Below are positions 28,805 through 43,242 of a DNA stretch of 64,000 nucleotides, one piece after another (the first letter of the stretch is position 1; each line of letters starts with the position of its first letter). The DNA is from Palaeococcus ferrophilus DSM 13482. Its GTDB lineage: Archaea; Methanobacteriota_B; Thermococci; Thermococcales; Thermococcaceae. The notes below the pieces were generated by a model. It was not told the DNA's origin. It saw only the letters and a program-made list of their open reading frames with translations, and made no database searches. The DNA lies in the NCBI RefSeq assembly GCF_000966265.1, contig NZ_LANF01000007.1, positions 1 to 64,000 on the forward strand. Direction: 5' to 3'. The position numbers and the translations under genes were made by a program.

Positions 28805-30784
28805 TCACGTGGATTTCCGGAGCCGGCAGGCGGTGAGCTTGAGCTCGGGGGTTCCCGCTTTGTTGAGGGCATCGTTAGTAAGTACGTTGGCCCCGAAGTG
28901 GAAGGGAACGACCACCGTGCCCTCCTGAACCCCACCGATAACGGCCTTCACGCTCACCGCCCCCCTGCGCGTCTCGATTATCACCTCGTCCCCGTCTTTT
29001 ATTCCCATTCTCTCCGCGTCGGCCCCGTTTATGTATGCCACCGGTTCCTCCATGAGCTTCACGAGGGAGGGGCTTCTCAGCGTCATCTCGCCCGTGTTGT
29101 AATGGCTCCCCGCCCTTACGGTTATCAGCGTGAGGGGATATTCCCTGTCTGGCGTCTCCCAGGGGAGTATCTGCTCCACGGCGTTGAAGAAGGCTTTTCC
29201 CCCAGGCGTCGGGAACCCCCAAGTGTACAGCCTCTTTCTCGGCAGGAAAAAGCCGTAGGAGTTCTTGAGCTCCTCAACGCTCCTCTCCTCGAGCTCGGGG
29301 AAGAGCTTGAAGTACTCCTCCGTCACTTCCTCTACCCTCCCGTAATCGAACCCAGGAAGCCCGAGGGCCCTGCCGAGCATTGTTATAATCTCCCAGTCCG
29401 GCTTCGCCTCCCCGGGAGGCTCGCAAACTTTGTGGCTCCACTGTATTCTCCTCTCGCTGTTCATGTAGCTTCCCTCCCTCTCGCAGAAGGCCGCCGCCGG
29501 GAGGACGTAGTGAGCATAGCGGGAGGTCTTCGTGGGGAAGATGTCCTGAACCACGAGGAGGTCGAGCTTTTTGAGGGCCTTCACCACCGCGTTGCTGTTG
29601 GGCTCGCTCACCACAGGGTTCTCACCCATTATGTAGAGGGCCCTCAGTTCCCCGTTCTCTATCGCGTCGAAGAACTCAGTGAGGTAAAGGCCGCGCTCCA
29701 TTGGGATGCTGCCAACCCCCCATATCCTCATGACCCTCTCCCTGAACTCCCCGTTGGTGAGCTCGACGTAGCCGGGGAGGTACTCGCTAAGCGCACCCAT
29801 GTAAGCGGCCCCCTGGACGTTGTTCTGGCCCCTGACGGGGTACAGGCCGCCCTTCTCGCCGATGTAGCCCGTGAGGAGCGCGAGGTTTATGATGGCGAGA
29901 ACGTTCTCGACACCGGAGACGTGCTGCGTAAGTCCCATCCCCCACATAAGCGCACCGCTCCCGGCGAGGGCGAACTCCCTTGCCACCTGCTCTATAAGCG
30001 AGGCCTTCACGCCCGTTATTCTCTCCGCGTACTCAGGGGTGTACTTCCTCGTGGCCATTGCGACCTCCATGAAGTCCCGCGTGTTCCTCTCGATGAATGC
30101 CTCGTCGTAGAGTTCGTCCCTTATTATCACGTGGGCCATCGCGTTGGCGAGGGTTATGTCCGTCCCGGGCCGGATGAGAAGCGCCAGGTCAGCCCACCTC
30201 GTCGTCAGCGTCTCCCTCACGTCCACCGCTATTATCTTCGCCCCGCGCTTCCGGGCCCTGTGGAGGTAGCTCATGAGCACGGGGTGTGTGTCCGCGGGGT
30301 TGTAGCCCCATATCAGGAGAACCTTAAAGCGCTCCAGATCCTCGTAGGGGTTCGTCTGGACGCCCATACCAAGGGCTTTCTTGAGGGCGTGGACGCTCGC
30401 CTCGTGGCAGAGACGCGCGCAGTTGTCTATGTTGTTCGTCCCGAGGATACGGGCGAGCTTGGCCAAGAGGTAGTTGTCCTCGTTGGAGCACTTCGAGGAT
30501 GCTATGAAGCCTATCGCCCCCGGCCCGTAGAACTCCCTTATCTCCAGCAGCTTCGAGGAAATTTCCTCCATTGCCTTGGCCCATGAAATCTCCCTGAAGG
30601 TGCCGTTCTCGCGTTTCAGGGGCTTCTTAAGTCTCTCGGGATGGGAGATAAACTCCGTGGCCCTCAGCCCCTTTGGACAGAGCAGTCCCCTGTTCACGGG
30701 GGAGTTCTTATCGGGACGCACCGTGAGGTTTTCCACAATGAGAGAGCATCCGAAACCGCAGTAGGGACATACCACCCGCTTCAC
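28805..30784 (-). CDS. fdhA: formate dehydrogenase alpha subunit, Mo/W-bis-MGD
   Basis: This 659-residue molybdopterin oxidoreductase has the N-terminal [4Fe-4S] ligands C6, C9, C13 and C36 (CPYCGFGC ... LLCPKG) and NCARLCHEAS, where Cys126 takes the metal-ligating place of selenocysteine in E. coli FdhF. Later come GYNPADTHPV, RPGTDITLANAMAH and a C-terminal dinucleotide-binding domain (VRAGSHYNTGEMTLRSP). It oxidises formate or reduces CO2. GTG 30784 follows AAGGTGGTAGC. Electron-transfer and hydrogenase subunits are absent nearby, so its partner must be encoded elsewhere. Confidence 0.88.
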   Translation of the reverse strand: MKRVVCPYCGFGCSLIVENLTVRPDKNSPVNRGLLCPKGLRATEFISHPERLKKPLKRENGTFREISWAKAMEEISSKLLEIREFYGPGAIGFIASSKCSNEDNYLLAKLARILGTNNIDNCARLCHEASVHALKKALGMGVQTNPYEDLERFKVLLIWGYNPADTHPVLMSYLHRARKRGAKIIAVDVRETLTTRWADLALLIRPGTDITLANAMAHVIIRDELYDEAFIERNTRDFMEVAMATRKYTPEYAERITGVKASLIEQVAREFALAGSGALMWGMGLTQHVSGVENVLAIINLALLTGYIGEKGGLYPVRGQNNVQGAAYMGALSEYLPGYVELTNGEFRERVMRIWGVGSIPMERGLYLTEFFDAIENGELRALYIMGENPVVSEPNSNAVVKALKKLDLLVVQDIFPTKTSRYAHYVLPAAAFCEREGSYMNSERRIQWSHKVCEPPGEAKPDWEIITMLGRALGLPGFDYGRVEEVTEEYFKLFPELEERSVEELKNSYGFFLPRKRLYTWGFPTPGGKAFFNAVEQILPWETPDREYPLTLITVRAGSHYNTGEMTLRSPSLVKLMEEPVAYINGADAERMGIKDGDEVIIETRRGAVSVKAVIGGVQEGTVVVPFHFGANVLTNDALNKAGTPELKLTACRLRKST

Positions 30785-30909
30785 GCTACCACCTTGTTTA
30801 TATGAAAACGTCAAAAATTTAAAAGGTTTCGGTGAATTTCAACGCCTAAATGCCAAAAATCTCCCCAAAACCTTTAGAGGTGGCCGGTAGAGTTAGTGAA
30901 GGTGATAAC

Positions 30910-32121
30910 ATGCTCCATCACGTTAGGCTTATTTACGCCACCAAGAGCCGGAAGCTCGTTGGTAAGAAAATCGTTCTGGCCATTCCAGGAAGCATAGCCG
31001 CTGTGGAGTGCGTCAAGCTCGCGAGGGAGCTTATAAGACACGGTGCAGAAGTCCACGCCGTAATGAGCGAGAACGCCCAGAAGATAATCCACCCATACGC
31101 CATGGAGTTCGCCACCGGGAACCCTGTTGTGACGGAAATCACGGGCTTCATCGAGCACGTTGAACTCGCTGGAGAGCACGAGAACAAGGCCGACCTCGTT
31201 CTGGTCTGTCCCGCCACCGCAAACACCATCTCAAAAATCGCCTGCGGGATTGATGATACGCCAGTTACAACCGTCGTGACGACTGCATTCGCCCACACCC
31301 CAATAATGATAGCCCCTGCGATGCACTCCACGATGTACGACCACCCCATCGTGAAGGAGAACATCGAGAAGCTAAAGAAACTTGGAGTTGAGTTCATAGG
31401 GCCGAGGTTCGAGGAGGGCAAGGCCAAAGTCGCCTCGATCGAGGAAATAGTCTACCACGTCATGAGGAAGCTCCACCCCAAGAGCCTCGAGGGGAAGCGC
31501 GTCCTCGTTACAGCCGGAGCCACGAGGGAGTACATAGACCCAATACGCTACATAACCAACGCGAGCAGCGGGAAGATGGGGGTGGCGATAGCGGAGGAGG
31601 CGGAGCTCCGCGGCGCGGAAGTGACGCTGGTGAGAACGAAGGGGAGCGTGCCCAGCCTCGTTGAGAACCAGATCGAGGTCGAGACCGTAGAGGAGATGCT
31701 TGAGGCGATAGAGAACGAGCTTAAGGCCAAGAAGTACGACGCCGTCGTTCTGGCAGCAGCGGTAAGCGACTTCCGCGTTAAGGAGAAGGCAGGAGCGAAG
31801 ATAAAGAGCGGTAAGAGCATAACGCTCGAGCTCGAGCCGACCCCCAAGATAATAGACCTCGTGAAGGAGCTCCAGCCGGAGGTTTTCCTCGTGGGCTTCA
31901 AGGCAGAGACAGGACTGAGCGAGGAGGAGCTCGTTGAGGCAGCCAGGAAGCAGATTCAGAGGGCGGGAAGCGATTTGGTCGTTGCCAACACGCTCAAGGC
32001 CTTTGGAAGCGAGGAGAACGAGGTTGTGCTCGTTGGCAGGGAGCACGTCAAGAAACTCCCAAGGATGAGCAAGCGCGAGCTGGCGGAGAGGCTCTGGGAT
32101 GAGGTGGTTGTCCACCTCTGA
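30910..32121 (+). CDS. coaBC: bifunctional phosphopantothenoylcysteine synthase/decarboxylase
   Basis: This 403-residue coenzyme A biosynthesis enzyme has a flavin-dependent decarboxylase half (LAIPGSIAAVECVKLAREL, catalytic His in GFIEHVEL, and APAMHSTMYDHP) and a ligase half from about 190 (VLVTAGATREYIDPIRYI, NASSGKMGVAIAEEA, and LVGFKAETG). ATG 30910 is chosen for its GGTGAT ribosome site rather than the upstream start at 30850. It is divergent from fdhA, with a promoter in 30785-30909. Confidence 0.92.
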   Translation: MLHHVRLIYATKSRKLVGKKIVLAIPGSIAAVECVKLARELIRHGAEVHAVMSENAQKIIHPYAMEFATGNPVVTEITGFIEHVELAGEHENKADLVLVCPATANTISKIACGIDDTPVTTVVTTAFAHTPIMIAPAMHSTMYDHPIVKENIEKLKKLGVEFIGPRFEEGKAKVASIEEIVYHVMRKLHPKSLEGKRVLVTAGATREYIDPIRYITNASSGKMGVAIAEEAELRGAEVTLVRTKGSVPSLVENQIEVETVEEMLEAIENELKAKKYDAVVLAAAVSDFRVKEKAGAKIKSGKSITLELEPTPKIIDLVKELQPEVFLVGFKAETGLSEEELVEAARKQIQRAGSDLVVANTLKAFGSEENEVVLVGREHVKKLPRMSKRELAERLWDEVVVHL

Positions 32122-32175
32122 CCCCCATTTTCCGAAAGCCTTAAAAACCTTCCATCTCTTCTACCTTGTGGACGC

Positions 32176-32252
32176 GGGCCGGTAGCTCAGCTTGGGAGAG
32201 CGACGGCTTCGCAAGCCGTAGGCCGCGGGTTCAAATCCCGCCCGGTCCACCA
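32176..32252 (+). tRNA. tRNA-Ala (anticodon CGC)
   Basis: Acceptor GGGCCGG pairs with CCGGTCC and includes the G3-U70 wobble that identifies alanine tRNAs. The D arm is GCTCAG..GAGAGC. The anticodon loop TTCGCAA (anticodon CGC at 32210-32212) sits on the stem ACGGC/GCCGT. The T arm is GCGGGTTCAAATCCCGC, and CCA is encoded. No intron is seen. A TTAAAAA box lies about 35 bases upstream. Confidence 0.97.
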
Positions 32253-32326
32253 TACATTCCTTCTCGAACCTTCCCTTGGGAATAAGCTTATTAATGACAT
32301 TTCTGGAGTAGATGTGAGGTGAGGGT

Positions 32327-32839
32327 ATGCTCGTTGGGATAATGAGTGACACTCACGACAACCTCCCGGCCATACGGAGGGCCGTGGAGCTCTTCAACCG
32401 GGAGAACGTTGACCTCGTCATTCACTGCGGAGACTACGTGGCCCCCTTCGTTAAGAGGGAACTTTCGAAGTTAAACGCCCCGCTGAAGGGGGTTTTTGGC
32501 AACAACGATGGAGAGAGGGAGGGTCTAAGGGAGGCCCTCGGGGTTGAGGACGAGATACTGGAGCTGACCGTTGACGGCTTTAAGGTGGTGGTTCTCCACG
32601 GTACGGACGAGAGGGTCGTGAGGGCATTTACAAGGAGCCAGGCATACGACGTAGTTGTGAGGGGGCACACCCACAGGTACGAGATAGCAGAAAACGGGAG
32701 AACCCTCCTCCTGAACCCGGGCGAAGTCAGCGGCTACGTGAGTGGCGTTAAGAGCGTCGCATTCCTCGACACGAAGAAGAGGGAAGTCCGCATAGTGGAC
32801 ATAGAGTCGGAAGAAATACTGGGTCTCATGAGTCTTTGA
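32327..32839 (+). CDS. metallophosphoesterase, YfcE/MJ0936 type
   Basis: This 170-residue calcineurin-like phosphodiesterase has SDTHDN (7-12), CGDYV, GNNDGERE (about 63), LHGTDE and GHTHRYE (about 104), the complete dimetal site. MJ0936-like proteins hydrolyse phosphodiesters; the natural substrate is unknown. It follows tRNA-Ala by 74 bases and is probably transcribed alone. Confidence 0.88.
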   Translation: MLVGIMSDTHDNLPAIRRAVELFNRENVDLVIHCGDYVAPFVKRELSKLNAPLKGVFGNNDGEREGLREALGVEDEILELTVDGFKVVVLHGTDERVVRAFTRSQAYDVVVRGHTHRYEIAENGRTLLLNPGEVSGYVSGVKSVAFLDTKKREVRIVDIESEEILGLMSL

Positions 32840-32893
32840 GACCTCCGGAAACTCTTTTATATCTTGACCTCCATTAGGTTACGGGGTTCGACT

Positions 32894-35097
<2,204 letters not shown>

Positions 35098-35202
35098 ACC
35101 TCGCTTCATGCTCTCCTGTGTTCTTTTGAGCATTTTACGGCCATGAAAACCCTTTTAAACTTTACAAACTACAACTCCACAGATTCCCCGAAGGTGGTCT
35201 TC

Positions 35203-36771
35203 ATGAGCATGGAAGAGAAGGTTAACGAACTGTATGAGAGGAAGGAGAAAATCACCCAGATGGGTGGCGAAAAAGCCGTCGAAAAGCAGCACGCCAAGGG
35301 AAAGCTCACCGCACGCGAAAGGATTGAGAAGCTCCTCGACCCGGGCAGCTTCGTCGAGATAGGCATGTTCGTCAAGCACCGCGGTACGGAGTTCGGCCTC
35401 GACAAGAAGGAGCTCCCGGCCGATGGAGTCATCACCGGCTACGGAACAATAGACGGGCGCTTGGTTTTCGTCTTCGCCCAGGATTTCACAGTCATGGGCG
35501 GTTCCCTCGGCGAGATGCACGCTGCCAAGATAAAGCGCGTTATGGAGCTCGCCATGGAGGCGGGGGCGCCGATAATAGGCCTCAACGATTCCGGTGGAGC
35601 GAGGATACAGGAGGGCGTTGATTCGCTCAAGGGCTACGGTGAGATATTCAAGATGAACACACTTGCCAGCGGTGTTGTGCCCCAGATAACCGTCATCATG
35701 GGGCCGTGTGCGGGTGGGGCCGTTTACAGTCCCGCCATAGGCGACTTCATAGTTATGGTGAACAACCCCTCAACCTTTATGTTCATCACCGGCCCGCAGG
35801 TCGTTAAGGCGGTAACGGGTGTGGAGGTCTCCTCCGAACAGCTCGGCGGTGGAATGGTGCACGCCCAGAAAGCGGGACAAGCCCACCTCCTTGCCTCAAG
35901 CGACGAGGAAGCCTTAGCCCTCGTGAGGAAGCTCGTGAGCTACCTCCCGCTCAACAACATGGAGAAACCCCCGCGCGTTGAGGTTAAGGACCTTCCCTTC
36001 AGGAAGAGCGACAGGCTCTACGAGATAGTTCCGGACGACCCGAACAAGGGTTACGACGTGAGGGAGGTCATCTACGAGATAGTTGACAGGGACGAGAACG
36101 GCAACCCAGACTTCCTCGAGGTTCTGCCCTACTTCGCGCCCAACGCCGTCGTTGGCTTCGCGAGAATGAACGGCCAGACGGTTGGTATCGTCGCCAACAA
36201 CCCCATACACTTCGCAGGAGTCCTCGACATTGACAGCTCGGACAAGATAGCGCGCTTCGTTAGAACCTGCGACGCATTCAACATCCCCATAGTTACGCTC
36301 GTTGACGTTCCGGGCTACCTCCCCGGCGTCCAGCAGGAGTACGGGGGAATCATAAGGCACGGAGCGAAGGTTCTCTACGCCTACGCCGAGGCAACGGTTC
36401 CGATGGTCACCGTAATCCTGAGAAAGGCCTATGGAGGGGCTTACCTCGCCATGGGAAGCAAGCACCTCGGTGCTGACTTCGTGTTTGCATGGCCCACCGC
36501 GGAGATAGCCGTTATGGGGCCTGAGGGAGCCGCCAACATCATCTTCAGGAAGGAGATAGCTCAAGCTGAGAACCCGGAGGAAGTAAGACATCAGAAGATA
36601 GCAGAGTACCGCGAGCGCTTTGCTAACCCCTACGTTGCCGCATCCAGGGGCTACATTGACGATGTGATTGATCCGGCCGAAACGAGGGGCAAGATCATCA
36701 TGGCCCTCGAAGCCCTCGCCAGCAAGCGCGTCAAGCTGCCCCCGAAGAAGCACGGCAACATACCGCTGTGA
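35203..36771 (+). CDS. mmdA: methylmalonyl-CoA decarboxylase alpha subunit (carboxyltransferase)
   Basis: This 522-residue carboxyltransferase moves CO2 from methylmalonyl-CoA to the biotin of the carrier subunit. Typical segments are QHAKGKLTARERIEKLLDPG, GGSLGEMHAAKI, LNDSGGARIQEGVDSLKGYG (oxyanion hole), GPCAGGAVYSPAIGDF and, in the C-terminal half, YGGAYLAMGSK. ATG 35203 was chosen because AGGTGGT ends 4 bases upstream. It is the first gene of the four-gene mmd operon, driven by a TTTTAAAC box at about 35153. Confidence 0.93.
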   Translation: MSMEEKVNELYERKEKITQMGGEKAVEKQHAKGKLTARERIEKLLDPGSFVEIGMFVKHRGTEFGLDKKELPADGVITGYGTIDGRLVFVFAQDFTVMGGSLGEMHAAKIKRVMELAMEAGAPIIGLNDSGGARIQEGVDSLKGYGEIFKMNTLASGVVPQITVIMGPCAGGAVYSPAIGDFIVMVNNPSTFMFITGPQVVKAVTGVEVSSEQLGGGMVHAQKAGQAHLLASSDEEALALVRKLVSYLPLNNMEKPPRVEVKDLPFRKSDRLYEIVPDDPNKGYDVREVIYEIVDRDENGNPDFLEVLPYFAPNAVVGFARMNGQTVGIVANNPIHFAGVLDIDSSDKIARFVRTCDAFNIPIVTLVDVPGYLPGVQQEYGGIIRHGAKVLYAYAEATVPMVTVILRKAYGGAYLAMGSKHLGADFVFAWPTAEIAVMGPEGAANIIFRKEIAQAENPEEVRHQKIAEYRERFANPYVAASRGYIDDVIDPAETRGKIIMALEALASKRVKLPPKKHGNIPL

Positions 36772-36781
36772 GGTGTGAGAG

Positions 36782-37171
36782 ATGGTCTCAATGGGAGCCT
36801 TCATTGAAGGCCTTTACATTACCATTTTAGGTGTTACCGTGGTCTTTGGAGTCCTCATAATACTCTCCCTGGCCATGTACGGTATAGGCTGGCTGGAGAG
36901 GCGACTCGTGGAGAAGGAGACTCAAGCGGTTGAGGCCCCGTCAGTCGCTAAGGCCGTTGAGAAGCCAGCGGAAGAGGCGCCAAAGGCGAAGATAGAGCCC
37001 AAGAAACTCGCGATAATAACGGCCGCACTGCTTGCCTACACCGCTGAGAAGAACGCCCAGCTCAGGCCACTCCCCTTTAAGAAGCTTCCCTCAAGGGAGT
37101 GGGGCCTTTACAGCCTTCAGAGCCAGATGGAAGAGGTTGAGAACTTTAACTACGAACTCGGAAAGTGGTGA
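36782..37171 (+). CDS. methylmalonyl-CoA decarboxylase delta-like subunit (OadG type)
   Basis: This 129-residue protein has one N-terminal transmembrane helix (about 8-37, GLYITILGVTVVFGVLIILS), a Pro/Ala/Lys-rich linker and a short conserved AAALLAYTAEKNAQ segment. OadG-type subunits anchor the carboxyltransferase and biotin carrier to the sodium-pumping beta subunit. GAGGTGTGAGAG precedes the ATG; the gene begins 10 bases after mmdA and overlaps the next gene region closely. Confidence 0.85.
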   Translation: MVSMGAFIEGLYITILGVTVVFGVLIILSLAMYGIGWLERRLVEKETQAVEAPSVAKAVEKPAEEAPKAKIEPKKLAIITAALLAYTAEKNAQLRPLPFKKLPSREWGLYSLQSQMEEVENFNYELGKW

Positions 37172-37176
37172 TAAAC

Positions 37177-37632
37177 ATGCCCGGAAAGGTTAAGGTCATC
37201 GTTGATGGTGTTGAGTACGAGGTTGAGATAGAGGAACTCGGTGGAGGACGCTTTAAGGTAAGCTTCGAGGGCGAGAGCTACGAGGTCAAGGCTAAGGACC
37301 TTGGAATACCAGTTGCCCTTCCGGCCCAGCCGGCTTCCGTGCCCACGCCCACTCCAGCCCCGGCTCCAGTGCCTGCCGCGCCGATTGAGACGCCCAAGCC
37401 CGCTGCACCTGCCGCCGGTGGAAACGCGGTAACGGCCCCGATGCCCGGAAAAATCCTTAGAATCCTCGTTAAGGAGGGCGAGGAGGTCAAGACGGGCCAG
37501 GGTCTGCTCGTCCTTGAGGCAATGAAGATGGAGAACGAGATTCCCTCACCGATGGACGGCGTCGTTAAGGCAATACACGTTAGGGAAGGGGAGACGGTTG
37601 ATACCGGCCAGCTCCTAATAGAACTCGGGTGA
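37177..37632 (+). CDS. mmdC: methylmalonyl-CoA decarboxylase gamma subunit, biotin carrier
   Basis: This 151-residue biotinyl carrier has an N-terminal beta domain (about 1-45), a Pro/Ala-rich flexible linker (about 48-85) and a biotinyl-lipoyl domain with EAMKMENEI, the central Lys (about 117) being the biotin site. It shuttles carboxyl groups from MmdA to the membrane subunit MmdB. ATG 37177 follows GTGGTGATAA. Confidence 0.92.
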   Translation: MPGKVKVIVDGVEYEVEIEELGGGRFKVSFEGESYEVKAKDLGIPVALPAQPASVPTPTPAPAPVPAAPIETPKPAAPAAGGNAVTAPMPGKILRILVKEGEEVKTGQGLLVLEAMKMENEIPSPMDGVVKAIHVREGETVDTGQLLIELG

Positions 37633-37638
37633 TGGAAA

Positions 37639-38766
37639 ATGGCGGGACTGGAACAGGCAGTCATTGACTTCTTCAACGGGATGGGGCTCCTCCACCTGAG
37701 CGTCGGCAACTTGGTCATGATACTCGTGGGCCTGACGCTCATCTATCTGGCCATAAGGTACGAGATGGAGCCGCTCCTGCTCCTGCCCATAGGCATCAGC
37801 GCCGTCATAGTCAACCTCCCCCTCACGGGGATTACGGAAGCGCCCCACGGCCTCTTTTACCTCATAAAGCACTACCTCATAGAGACCGAAGTGGTGCCGC
37901 TCCTCATATTCTTCGGCCTTGGAGCCATGACGGACTTCGGGCCGATGATAGCGGACCCGAAAACGGCCCTCCTTGGAGCGGCGGCCCAGATAGGCGTTTT
38001 CATCGCCATGCTCACCGCCATACTGCTCGGCTTCACGCCCCAGCAGGCGGGAAGCATAGGCATCATAGGCGGCGCCGACGGGCCGACGACGATATACCTC
38101 ACCACGCGCCTTGCTCCAGAGATACTTGGAGCGACGGCGGTAGCAGCGTACTCCTACATGAGCCTCGTGCCTCTCATACAGCCTCCCGTCATCAAGGCCC
38201 TCACCACGCCGGAGGAAAGAAGGATAAGGATGGAGCAGCTCAGACCCGTTTCAAAGAGGGAGAAGGTCATCTTCCCAATAGCTGCAGCGATAATCATCAC
38301 CCTCCTCGTTCCCGCAGCAAGGCCGCTCGTTGGCATGCTCATGATAGGCAACCTGTTCAAGGAGAGCGGCGTGGTTGAGAGACTCAGCAAGGCCGCCAGG
38401 GAGGAGCTCATGAACATAGTGACGATATTCCTCGGCCTTGGTGTGGGCTCCACCATGAACGCGGAGTCCTTCCTAAGGCTCCAGACCATCGAGATACTTG
38501 CCCTCGGTGTGGTGGCGTTCGCCTCAGCCACAGCCGGTGGAGTGCTCCTCGGGAAGCTCATGATGAAGCTCTCCGGCGGAAAAATCAACCCCATGATAGG
38601 AGCCGCAGGAGTTTCAGCCGTTCCAATGAGCGCAAGGGTGGTCCAGAGGCTGGCGAGCGAGGAAGACCCCGGAAACTTCATCCTCATGCACGCCATGGGG
38701 CCCAACGTTGCAGGAGTTATAGGAACGGCCGTCGCGGCCGGTGTGCTGCTCAGCGCTCTCGGCTGA
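37639..38766 (+). CDS. mmdB: methylmalonyl-CoA decarboxylase beta subunit, sodium pump
   Basis: This 375-residue integral membrane protein decarboxylates carboxybiotin and exports Na+. It has the family signatures FFGLGAMTDFGPMIADPK (about 92), GIIGGADGPTTIYLT (about 137), and NAESFLRLQT plus MIGAAGVSAVPMSARVVQ late in the chain; about ten helices. It begins 6 bases after mmdC and closes the mmdA-delta-C-B operon. The complex lets propionate-type metabolism feed the sodium gradient. Confidence 0.93.
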   Translation: MAGLEQAVIDFFNGMGLLHLSVGNLVMILVGLTLIYLAIRYEMEPLLLLPIGISAVIVNLPLTGITEAPHGLFYLIKHYLIETEVVPLLIFFGLGAMTDFGPMIADPKTALLGAAAQIGVFIAMLTAILLGFTPQQAGSIGIIGGADGPTTIYLTTRLAPEILGATAVAAYSYMSLVPLIQPPVIKALTTPEERRIRMEQLRPVSKREKVIFPIAAAIIITLLVPAARPLVGMLMIGNLFKESGVVERLSKAAREELMNIVTIFLGLGVGSTMNAESFLRLQTIEILALGVVAFASATAGGVLLGKLMMKLSGGKINPMIGAAGVSAVPMSARVVQRLASEEDPGNFILMHAMGPNVAGVIGTAVAAGVLLSALG

Positions 38767-38833
38767 GCCCTTTACTTTTTCTTTCGGGACAGATTTTTAA
38801 GGGGTGTCCCCCTACACCAGCGGGGGGAGTGGA

Positions 38834-42243
<3,410 letters not shown>

Positions 42244-42292
42244 CCTACCACCTGAGCTTAAAAAAGGGGGAAGGGATTTAACGTTTTCGCCC

Positions 42293-43192
42293 TCACACCA
42301 TGAAGTCAACGAGCACGTTGGAGGCCCTGCCCGAGACCTCAATACCACCCTCGCCAAAAATTATGCCTATCTCAAGCGGTCGGTAGGGAACGGCACGCCT
42401 CCTCACGAGTATGCCTATCTCATCCGGCACCGTCTGAAAGCCCACCCTAATGAGGTTCGAGTGAAGGAGGGTTAGGAAGTTCCTCTCGGAGTGCATCTCG
42501 TTCAGAAAATCCACCTGCTCGGGCGTCATGTGGGGCCTCACGTACCTGTGGAAAAAGCGCTCGAAGGCTCCAAGCCTCTGCAGGGCGGTGAGAAAAATCA
42601 GCTTGTACATGGCCTTGTTCTTCCTGCTGAAGAGCTCATCAACCCTCAGGATGGCGTCGTCGAATATCTCCACCAGGTCCATCTCCGAGACGTTCGAGAA
42701 GGCTAGGGCTATGCCGTCCGTGAAGTCGAAGGATACGTACCTCGCACCGGGGAACGTAAGGTACGCCTGGTTCCTGAAAACGATGATTTCCCTTGGTCTG
42801 AGCAGCGCGTTCCTTAGCACCTCACCCGTAAAGCGCTCAACCCTCTCAAGCATCCGCGGTTCTCCTATGAAGACGGTCTCGCTCCCCCCGATGGAGCCGG
42901 AGTAAACAGTGTCCCTACCCACATGGAACGGTATCTCCACGGCGTACGGGGGATAGCTGTACCTCGAGAGGGTTTTGAGCTCCTCAAGGGAGACCGCCAC
43001 CCTGCGCTCAACGTTGCCAAAGCGCTTTATGAGGATGAGAACGGCGTGTCTTCCCCGTCCGGGGTTTATTGGGGACAGCGGGTGCTCTCTGAGCTTCAGG
43101 AACGCGTTTATTATCTCCGCCACCCTGCCCCTATCCTCCTCGCCGAAGTAGTACGCAACATCGTCCAGCAGTCTCTCCATTTTAGGCGCCAT
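42293..43192 (-). CDS. conserved protein of unknown function
   Basis: This 299-residue soluble protein has no recognised family. It has a helical N-terminus ([22 protein letters not shown]), a beta-rich middle with [15 protein letters not shown], and a C-terminal region with [21 protein letters not shown] 43192 has GGGTGGG upstream (ATG 43180 is an alternative). It ends 50 bases before proS on the same strand and may share its transcript. Confidence 0.6.
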   Translation of the reverse strand: MAPKMERLLDDVAYYFGEEDRGRVAEIINAFLKLREHPLSPINPGRGRHAVLILIKRFGNVERRVAVSLEELKTLSRYSYPPYAVEIPFHVGRDTVYSGSIGGSETVFIGEPRMLERVERFTGEVLRNALLRPREIIVFRNQAYLTFPGARYVSFDFTDGIALAFSNVSEMDLVEIFDDAILRVDELFSRKNKAMYKLIFLTALQRLGAFERFFHRYVRPHMTPEQVDFLNEMHSERNFLTLLHSNLIRVGFQTVPDEIGILVRRRAVPYRPLEIGIIFGEGGIEVSGRASNVLVDFMV

Positions 43193-43242
43193 TCGTCCCA
43201 CCCGAGGAATTAGGGGATCTGTGGTTTAAATCCCTACCGCTC

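Noticed and set aside
28793-30586. 597-codon open frame on the plus strand opposite fdhA
   Set aside because: It is His/Pro/Leu/Arg-rich and mirrors the codon pattern of the real gene; GC-rich Thermococcus genes commonly leave long antisense frames. No motif or ribosome site supports it.
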